Assembly (NCBI GenBank): GCA_016584305.1
Contig: JACEEZ010000471.1
Location: 1 to 64,000, forward strand
Direction of reading: 5' to 3'
DNA: 64,000 nt
From: Chionoecetes opilio
Taxonomy: Eukaryota > Arthropoda > Malacostraca > Decapoda > Majidae
The position numbers and the translations under genes are program-made. The notes under the pieces were generated by a model. That model was not told the DNA's origin. It ran no database searches and was given only the letters and a program-made list of their open reading frames with translations. Shown one piece after another: positions 56,986-64,000 of the stretch (the first letter of the stretch is position 1; every line of letters starts with the position of its first letter).

Positions 56986-57601
56986 AAAAAATGCTCTATT
57001 TTCTTGAAATACTTTAAAATATTTTTTTTCTACCACTGCACTTATTATCCATATTTAAGTCAATAAACTCAAAGACCTAATTAATTAAGATTACGGCAAT
57101 GACAATGAATTGTTCTATATCGCCAATATATCACTGTCTAGAAGTGTAATAGGTTTCATATATATATAGTTAAAATTATTTAAAATTACAATGCCTATAA
57201 CTATGTTAACTTTTAACATGGAAGATACTCTATGCAAAGGTACCTTTTGTACGGCACTATTTTTCAATTCTAAGATTATTGAGGAAACATTATATATTTT
57301 TTATAGATTCAGTAGATAAACTATATCTTGGCTGTCGAAATTGAAATAGTGCACGATATGATGTCAGTTTAATAATAAGAATTTTGGAATGGGGCAAAAA
57401 TAAAAAACAAAATAATATATGGTTTTTGTCTACAAAATTTAATCACTCATATCTTTCTTGTTTTATTATAAAAACAGATACTATTGGGTGGCTGGGCTTT
57501 TACTGGTCCCCATTATATAGATTTAAAAAGAAAAATGAAAGCAACGATTTGATGAAAATTTGTGGGGCAAAAACGGATTACGAAAAGGCCATTTTCATTT
57601 T

Positions 57602-57720
57602 TAAGCTTTTTGTAACACAACCATAATAAAATCATTTAACAATAATCTATCGATTGTATACGTACAATTATATGCATTCTACAAAAAGAAAATATTTCAA
57701 TTTGTATTCAGGGGAAAATA
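57602..57720 (+). repeat. Direct repeat, copy 1 (period ~702 bp)
   Basis: aagctttttgtaacacaa, aacaataatctatc, tatgcattctaca and caatttgtattca occur in order here and again at 58,303-58,425. Confidence 0.75.
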
Positions 57721-58302
57721 TTCACGAAAAAAAGCCTGACTTATTGTCGCAGGCAACCATTGATTAGAGTATTTTTGGGGTTAAATTAATGGACGCAATT
57801 AGTACGATATTTAAGGTCACTAAAAGACTCCAAGACGAATAAAAATAAAAGCAATGAAAATCTTTATCTCCAATCACATTATAGCTTGTCTAATATGCAG
57901 TTTACATTTGCATGTAAATATACATACCATGTTAAGATTATAATGCTCTTAAATATGGATTTTTTACGGAACAAATCATGCAAAGGCACATTTGAAGCAT
58001 ATTATTCCAAAACTAAGCTTCATGAGAAAAAACGGTATATAATTTTTCTAGATGATAGAGAAACTATCTCTATGACAATGTGCGCAAAGATGTTTCAATC
58101 TAAAAAAGAAGAATAATTTTGTAGGGGACACAATAATTTTTTTTCGTTCTCGTCATATTTAACATTCATATCTATTTTGTTTATTATCATTAAAGTTTAG
58201 TTGGGGGCTGGCGCTTAGAACAAAAACGTTAGGTAATATTCTAAAAAGGAAATATGAAAAAATCAAACGATTTTTGAAAACAAAATCAAAATGTCATGTG
58301 TT

Positions 58303-58425
58303 TTAAGCTTTTTGTAACACAAACCATAAAATTAATTTAACAATAATCTACCCTATTTCCACACGTTAACATTATGCATTCTACAGAATTCATCATTCAA
58401 TTTTGTATTCAAGGAAAATGGAATG
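58303..58425 (+). repeat. Direct repeat, copy 2
   Basis: Second copy of 57,602-57,720 with a few substitutions. Indicates a partial tandem duplication of ~700 bp inside the element core. Confidence 0.75.
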
Positions 58426-59829
58426 TAGATTCAGCCTTGGTTATTTGCCGCAGCACAATTTTAAGACAAAAAATACTACTCTTTGAAAAGGGGGGGGGGG
58501 GGGGACTATCTCAAAACCCAAAATGGTAAGATTAGAAAGAATAGAAAATGTTACAATGTGTCATTGAGCCGGAATAGGTCATTCTTTTTTATGATAGAAG
58601 CCATTCATATTTTTGTCGGTTAATTAAATTTCGTTCGTATAGGTGGAAATGAAAGAAAAAAAAATAGGGCAAATTTTGCTTGATTTTGCAAAATTTTTGG
58701 ATGTAACTCCAAAATTTTTTATTTTTAACCGAGTTGCTATATCATAACAACGATCGCTAAAATAGGAGCTATCTCAGAACATACGCTGAAAATCAGCCAC
58801 TCAAAAAAAACTTAAGCACCAAACACACTTGTGAAAAGTTATGAAAAAGTTGGGGATTACATGTCAATATTCGAAGTCATAAAAGGGGGGGTAAAGACTG
58901 TACAAAGTCTCGAAGATCTTTTCTTGACAGGATGTCGTGGACTTCAATTACAATCCTTTGTTAATAGCATTTTCCACACAGGAGGACAAAAAAAGTTTAA
59001 ATATATTTAATAAATACCCCAAATTCAGCTCCTAAGTGGGGGAAAAAATATTAATTTTCAGAAATCATCATAGGTACAAAAGTTACCCTTATTTTATATT
59101 CTCTATCTGATAACAATCGTTGTTTGAGCGACCCCATTAGTGATTTTTTTTTAGATCTTTTTTAAAACTATTCGCTCCGGCACCAGCTAATTAATTTTAT
59201 TTTGACTTTTATAAATAAAAATATTTCAACAGATTTTTTTAATAATATATACTCAATATGACGTAATAGTATAATCTCCTCTAACATATGAAATATCAGA
59301 CTGATCTGGACATATAGGAAGGGGCACGAGAAGTTCATTCAAATTTCTTTTTTTATTTATTTTTTGACATTTATCACCTTAAATATTTCTCGGATATGAT
59401 AAAATTAGTGCATTTTTCACAAGGGTATAGAATGGTACTTCATTACCTCCCCATTGTGTGAATTTATACAGCTGGATTAAAAACGAAAAATCCCCCGCAA
59501 AACAGTTTCCTAAAGTTTTTTTTTTTTTTTTTCTTCATCCTCCCACAAAAAGTTTCGTTACTACTTCCCGGAAACAATATGCATAATTTTATAGTTAATT
59601 TGACGGTTTTTTTTTTTTTGTTTTTTACTTTTTTTTTATTCTTTGCGATAAAAAAAAAAAAATTCTAAAAAATCTATATATAAAAGAATTAAACCCAAAA
59701 ATCTATAAAAAATTATTCTATATAGTTTCGAGCACGAACTAAAAAAAAACGAAGCTTTATGTGGGGTAGATGTGATAATGAAAAAGAATAAAAAATTGTA
59801 GAAAATATTAGCGATTTTTTTACCAATTT

Positions 59830-60830
59830 TTATCCCAAAGAAATTTTATTTACGGATTGGGTATTAAACATTACCCATCATTATACTACAAATCAAACAG
59901 ATACGACAATATGAAGGGTGGCTGGATCCAAGTTTTTTGAAAATTATACGATTACAAACAAAATCATACGCATTAAAATTTTATAGACTTTAGAAAAAAA
60001 AAAAAAAGGATTGTGCCTTTTAGTTTAAAAAAATCAGTGCAATTAGTAGTTGACCAGAGACAGGCCAAAAAGTATTATAAATCTGGCATTATATTTTACA
60101 TGAATACCCCAAAAGGGCTTTCCAAATTACAAAAAAAAACATTACGATATCAAAATTATAGATCATAAAAAAAATCTATAAATCGTCTTCTATAAGTTTT
60201 TTTATTGAGAGGCAAAACAGGTTTAACAGATACCAACCAAAAATATGATTCCTAATATGCATTAATTTCCATTATATGCCCCCAAAGGCATCATTTTACC
60301 TTAGAGATAACCAAAAAAAGAAAAGAATAAATGAAAATTTTGATCATAAGAAACTCTATCAAATAGTATTCTTAGTTTAAAATCTTGCCAAACAGTTTAG
60401 AAAGACACACCCAAAAAGTATTATTCATTAGGCATAATATTTTTAACATTATACCCAAAAAAAAAAAGTTGGAATTTTTCCTTATAGAATACAGGAGAAA
60501 AAAACACATATTAAAAAATTTTATAGTCATAAAAACGCTTAGAAGAATTAGAAATAGCTCTCTATAAGTTTTTATAATTAGTCAAAAAGTTTTACAAGTA
60601 TTGAAATTCAAAACAATTATACTAAAGCGTAACGTCTTCAAATTTAAAGCCCCAAAAGTGGATTTTCTTTATGATCAATAACAAATTGATAAAAAGTGTA
60701 GATCATAATTAAAAAAAAGATCTATAATTCGATTTCAATACGTTTTACAATCAGCAAAAAGGTTACCAGATACAAACCCAAAAATATAATATTCATAACG
60801 TGAAATATTTAAAATTTTATACAAAAAAAG
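59830..60830. repeat. Degenerate ~180-bp tandem array
   Basis: Recurring block of the form ggttt-acagata-caaacccaaaaatataattc followed by an AT stretch and tttataagttttt. It is recognisable near 60,050, 60,211, 60,396, 60,586 and 60,761. Units are perhaps 60-70% alike. Confidence 0.5.
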
Positions 60831-61309
60831 CGGCAGTTCTCTCCTCTCATATTTCTCTAAATTGTTCTCTTTCTTCTAAGTCCATTGATATACCTTAAGC
60901 CGCAAATAATATGCAACCGAATTGAAAAATCTTAAAACAAAAAATGGCCAATTTTTGCACACATGTTTAAATATACGCCTCTGAAGAGTTAAAATTTTTT
61001 CTTGATTTTCGAATGTGTTTGTCAAGGAAAACAAAAATTAAGAAATATAAGCGTGATATTTGGCGGCACTGTTTGAATAAGAAGCTGACCGAGATTTGCC
61101 TAGGATCAAAATGGATTTTAAATACAGCTTTGCCATTTTTTCTGCTGCTGCCTATACTACTATTGAGTAGCTGTTAAGAGTTTCAAGGGTTTATAATAAA
61201 AACTCTTAGAATTACAATATTCCCAATATGGGCATATAGACGGATTTTTTTCTTCAAAGTTTATGCATTCATATTATATATATATATATATATTATAATT
61301 TTTTTACAC

Positions 61310-62509
61310 TCAAATAGCAAGCAGCATTGGATTCTACACAATATAGAGTGAATTGCATGCCTCAATGAACCTCCCTTTTGAAACGGAAAGACTTTGAAAA
61401 TCTTCAAAAAAAGTTATTTTAAGCTCATATTTGAACAATTATAAGGAGCACATTTTTCATTGCATTCTTCAAATGGTTATTATTTGAGGTAGATATTATT
61501 ACTTTCTAAAAGTATAGCGTAATTCAAGTCTCTATCCTTCTTGGTGCGTGAATGGGTAGGCCATGAGAATGCGATTTTTTTTTTTTTTTTTTAATTTTTC
61601 AAACCATGGCCCACTCAGAGCTCTTTCTGTGCACATATATAGTGGATAACGTCAATGCTATCACCAGTAAAAATTGAACACTCTCCGTCCATAATTAACT
61701 GAAATAGAGGGTAACAAAGTGTAAAATAGATACAAATTGTAAGAGTTACCGCTCTCATACTTTCTGACATACCCATACCGGGCACTAATTGAATAAAGTC
61801 CACACTAATGCCGTCTAAATGCAACCATTTGCAATCCCCAATGAAGCTTAGTTTTTTAATAATAGTCATTCAAAAATTTTATTAAACCGATTTTTTTCAA
61901 TTTTCAGCAGTCTGCCCTCAAACCCCCAATTAACATGTGGACAAGCTTATTCTATCATATACAAGTTTTGAAAAAATTATAGCCAAAAAAAAATAAAAAT
62001 AAATCATGCCCCAAAAAAGGATATACGAGAAGTTATTTTGAGACGAATTTTCCGGGGTATGAATTAGCATGGTATGAATTGACCGGTATGAATTGTCCGC
62101 GGTATGAGTTGTCCTGTCACCGATATGAACTACTGTGTATCATCTTCAGTGGCACATACACATCAGTAGTGATGCTATAATTCGTAATATTTGGCGCCTG
62201 GCGACATTATTGCAGCTGGCGACTATACTGTTATCTAAGGTAGGCTTATCACTATAACTGTCCTGAGTGTCCAGGGTAAAGAAAAATTTTCATGTGGAAA
62301 CACTGAGGCAAAGTGTCCGTAGGCAAAGTGTCCGTAGGCAAATTGTCCGGTAGGCAAATTGTCCGGTAGGCAAACTGTCCGGTAGGCAAACTGTCCGGTA
62401 GGCAAATTGTCCGTAGGCAAATTGTCCGTAGGCAAACTGTCCGTAGGCAAACTGTCCGTAGGCAAACTGTCCGTAGGCAAACTGTCCGTAGGCAAACTGT
62501 CCGGGTACC
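61310..62509 (-). repeat. Right inverted-repeat arm of the foldback element
   Basis: Reverse-complement partner of 55,684-56,985. Outer 62,310-62,505 carries about thirteen copies of GTAGGCAAACTGTCCG-type units, more regular than on the left. An open frame through it encodes repeats of FAYGQ or LPTDS only because the units keep frame. Confidence 0.85.
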
Positions 62510-62519
62510 GTAATAATTC
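62510..62519. repeat. 10-bp target-site duplication (right)
   Basis: GTAATAATTC, identical to 55,674-55,683. Confidence 0.8.
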
Positions 62520-63165
62520 TGTAGGTGTCGCTTTTGATCGGGCTTGGGTTAGTGAATAAACTGAAAATCGGGAAATGGTCGCTTATAGAGGTATACAATA
62601 TGCCACTAGATTGATAATTATCTAAATTATTAGTCCATATATGGTCAATTAAGGAGGCTGAGGATCTAGTAACTTGTTGGCTTACTGATAGTTGGAAAAA
62701 ATAAATATGAATAAAAAAAATTCACCAGGTCGTGCATGTTATTATCACCTCGTTTCAATAAATTGATATTCATATCTCCTATTAAATAGCATGGTAAGCC
62801 CTCATTAGATATACTTTGTAAAATGTAATCAAGGGAAAGTATAAACTCTGCTGGATTAGTATTAGGAGGACGATATATCATCCCTAAGATAAAGTTGTGT
62901 GAGCCTTCAACTTTTAAGAAAAATTATTCAATGTGTGGTAACTGTAGTGAAATGTCTTTTAGTTCTCTTCCTTGAAGACTACTATGCAGGTAAACAGCAA
63001 TTCCACCTTCAGTTGTATTTCTGTTCTTAAAGTAAGAATTGTATTGGCTGAGATTATAAAGTTTGCAAATATGTTCATTTAACCGTGTTTCACATAAACC
63101 AATAATATCATACTTTACATTTGATATATCTATACACTGATCCAAAGACTACTCTATACTGGACT
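62510..63165 (-). pseudogene. LINE AP endonuclease (5' half of the interrupted LINE)
   Basis: Minus strand: YDIIGLCETRLNEH (catalytic Glu, about 63,100), GGIAVYLHSSLQGRELKD, a frameshift near 62,910, MIYRPPNTNPAEFILSLDYI (62,881), CYLIGDMNINLLKRGDN (Asp/Asn pair), then ISDHFPIFSLFTNPSPIKSD (terminal SDH box) and TYRIIT at the insertion point. With the RT at 53,490-55,683 it forms a single LINE split by the foldback element: orientation, order and the duplicated RIIT codons all agree. 5' end truncated near 63,165. Confidence 0.8.
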
Positions 63166-63249
63166 TGCTACTCATTTGGGGCTATTTCCAGTGGAGGCCA
63201 GTTTTGCGATTCCTGCCATTTTCGAACATCACTCCCTTTTCCCTTCTTA

Positions 63250-63865
63250 TGGTTTATCAGTATATATGATATACCGTTATCTTCGTAAATGTTTTGTTGT
63301 TTATATTATCAAATAAAAAACAGTAAAATGCAATAAAGAAATGCCATTATGAGAGAGTTAAGAAATATGCATTAACTAAATATTCACTTGAACTCATCGC
63401 CATTTAATATTTTGCGAGAAAACATTTTAGATGCTAGCAATAGAAAGAAGCGGATTTTCATTAGCTTTCCATTGCTATATTTCGTTTTCTGATAAATGAA
63501 TCATAACCATGCATAAATTAGCGTTAACTAAAAAAATAACATCATCTATCGGGATAATTACCCGATGGATGATGTTATTTATTTAGTTAACGCTAATTTA
63601 TGCATGGTTCTAATTCATTTGTCAGAAAATGAAATATAGCAATGGAAAGCTAATTAAATTCCGCTTCTATTGATATGTTGCATGTAAAAAGTCTTCACGC
63701 AAAATATCAAATTGCGATGTGTTTAAGTGAATATAAGTTCATGCATATTTCTTCAGAGTCTCATAATGGAATTTCTTTAGTGTATTTTACAGTTTTGTAT
63801 TTGATAATATTATAGAACAAACATTCACGAAGATAACAGTGTATCATTTATACTGATATGCCATA
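63250..63865. repeat. Large palindrome, arms ~300 bp
   Basis: Centre at about 63,557 (atcgggataattacccgat). The arms pair outward through taacatcatc, gttaactaa, cgctaatttatgcatggt, ctttccattgctatatttcg, gaagcgg, atatgcatg and the outer tatcag/ctgata near 63,256 and 63,858. Similarity is about 85-90% by eye, highest near the centre. Confidence 0.85.
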
Positions 63866-63900
63866 GTCTACTGTATTCATGGAACACTTTTTTTACTTGC

Positions 63901-64000
63901 CGATACGATTGATGATGTTATTTTGTTAGTTAACGCTAATTTAGGCATGGTGGTAATTCATTGATCAGAAAACGAAATATATCAATGGAAAGCTAATGAA
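63901..64000. repeat. Next direct half unit of the palindromic repeat
   Basis: gatgatgttattttgttagt, taacgctaatttaggcatgg and atcaatggaaagctaat repeat the right arm (63,567-63,652) in the same orientation. The window ends inside it. Confidence 0.8.

Larger units (their letters stand above)
56986..61309. other. AT-rich core of the foldback element, no gene seen
   Basis: 4.3 kb, strongly AT-rich with poly-A and poly-T runs. Short open frames (57,384-57,626; 57,886-58,116) are not recognisable. It holds a direct repeat pair at 57,602/58,304, a degenerate tandem array at 59,830-60,830 and a (TA)n at 61,277-61,292. Confidence 0.6.
55684..62509. mobile_element. Foldback-like element with 1.2-1.3-kb inverted repeats
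   Basis: A 6,826-bp insertion splitting a LINE. The arms are about 55,684-56,985 and 61,310-62,509. Each begins with an array of a 14-15-bp motif (TAGGCAAACTGTCCG and variants), followed by ~1 kb of single-copy arm sequence. The inner 4.3 kb is AT-rich, with internal repeats but no recognisable gene. It is flanked by a 10-bp duplication. Long arms with terminal tandem repeats and a 9-10-bp duplication recall Drosophila FB/Mutator-type foldback elements; family membership here is inference. The arms have diverged by many small indels, mostly at A/T runs. Confidence 0.8.

Noticed and set aside
57384..58116. Two small open frames in the foldback core as a possible transposase
   Set aside because: They are 80 and 76 codons, lack any recognisable catalytic motif, and lie in a duplicated AT-rich segment.
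62310..62505. Regular 14-15-bp repeats suggesting a CRISPR-like array
   Set aside because: Units are directly adjacent with no spacers, have an inverted counterpart at 55,705-55,870, and the genome is animal. They are the terminal repeats of the foldback element.

Overview
The window looks like a stretch of a large, repeat-choked animal genome, most likely a crustacean and probably a decapod. This organism call is inference. It rests on very long (AC/GT)n, (CT)n and (TAG)n microsatellites, several tRNA-derived SINE families, and LINE reverse transcriptases whose YADDSTL-type active-site box and C-terminal wording resemble elements I remember from crab and shrimp genomes. No rRNA, CRISPR or operon structure is visible, and almost nothing is clearly a host gene. 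The one candidate host exon encodes a single transmembrane helix (26,207-26,363, minus strand).

Layout. 1-7,530: noisy, homopolymer-inflated sequence with shattered minus-strand LINE fragments and two pairs of dispersed repeats. 7,535-13,192 and 13,330-18,984: the same ~5.66 kb block twice, joined by a single N at 13,193; this looks like an unresolved allelic (haplotig) duplication. Each copy carries a LINE fragment, (AC)n tracts, a tRNA-Ser-like SINE, a 28-bp tandem repeat, a ~30-bp GT-rich minisatellite and a gene-less stretch. 18,709-25,154: a nearly complete DNA transposon with ~515-bp inverted repeats and a TAA target duplication. Its decayed transposase combines N-terminal zinc-binding motifs, an XPG/FEN1-like nuclease module and a Cys-rich C-terminus, best matching the Academ (XPG-bearing) superfamily. 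25,240-28,300: microsatellites, one SINE and the candidate exon. 28,308-28,610: a CR1-like LINE 3' end. 29,034-30,830: a broken P-element/THAP9-type transposase, followed immediately by a 3.9 kb hAT element (30,890-34,795) that contains a piggyBac-like C-terminal remnant. 35,774-37,835: a GC-rich, 5'-truncated LINE with RNase H. 38,100-43,560: SINEs, CT/GA tracts, and a CR1-like LINE inserted in a ~74-bp minisatellite and itself interrupted by a second Academ-like zinc-finger fragment. 44,160-46,500: low-quality purine runs and (TAG)n tracts. 46,732-50,683: a comparatively intact RNase-H LINE with a likely 14-bp target duplication. 50,825-53,040: SINEs embedded in GT and GA microsatellites.

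53,490-63,165: one minus-strand LINE (endonuclease at 62,510-63,165, reverse transcriptase at 53,490-55,683) split by a 6.8 kb foldback-like element (55,684-62,509). That element has ~1.2-1.3 kb inverted repeats ending in arrays of a 14-15-bp motif, is flanked by a perfect 10-bp duplication (GTAATAATTC), and has no recognisable coding capacity. 63,250-64,000: a large near-perfect palindrome with a following directly repeated half unit, suggesting an alternating-orientation satellite.

The elements form no functional pathway. The order of insertion can be read from nesting: foldback into LINE, hAT beside or into P element, Academ-like fragment into CR1-like LINE, and CR1-like LINE into minisatellite. 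The strongest candidates for undescribed biology are the foldback element and the Academ-like transposon. All family assignments come from reading translated motifs without database searches.
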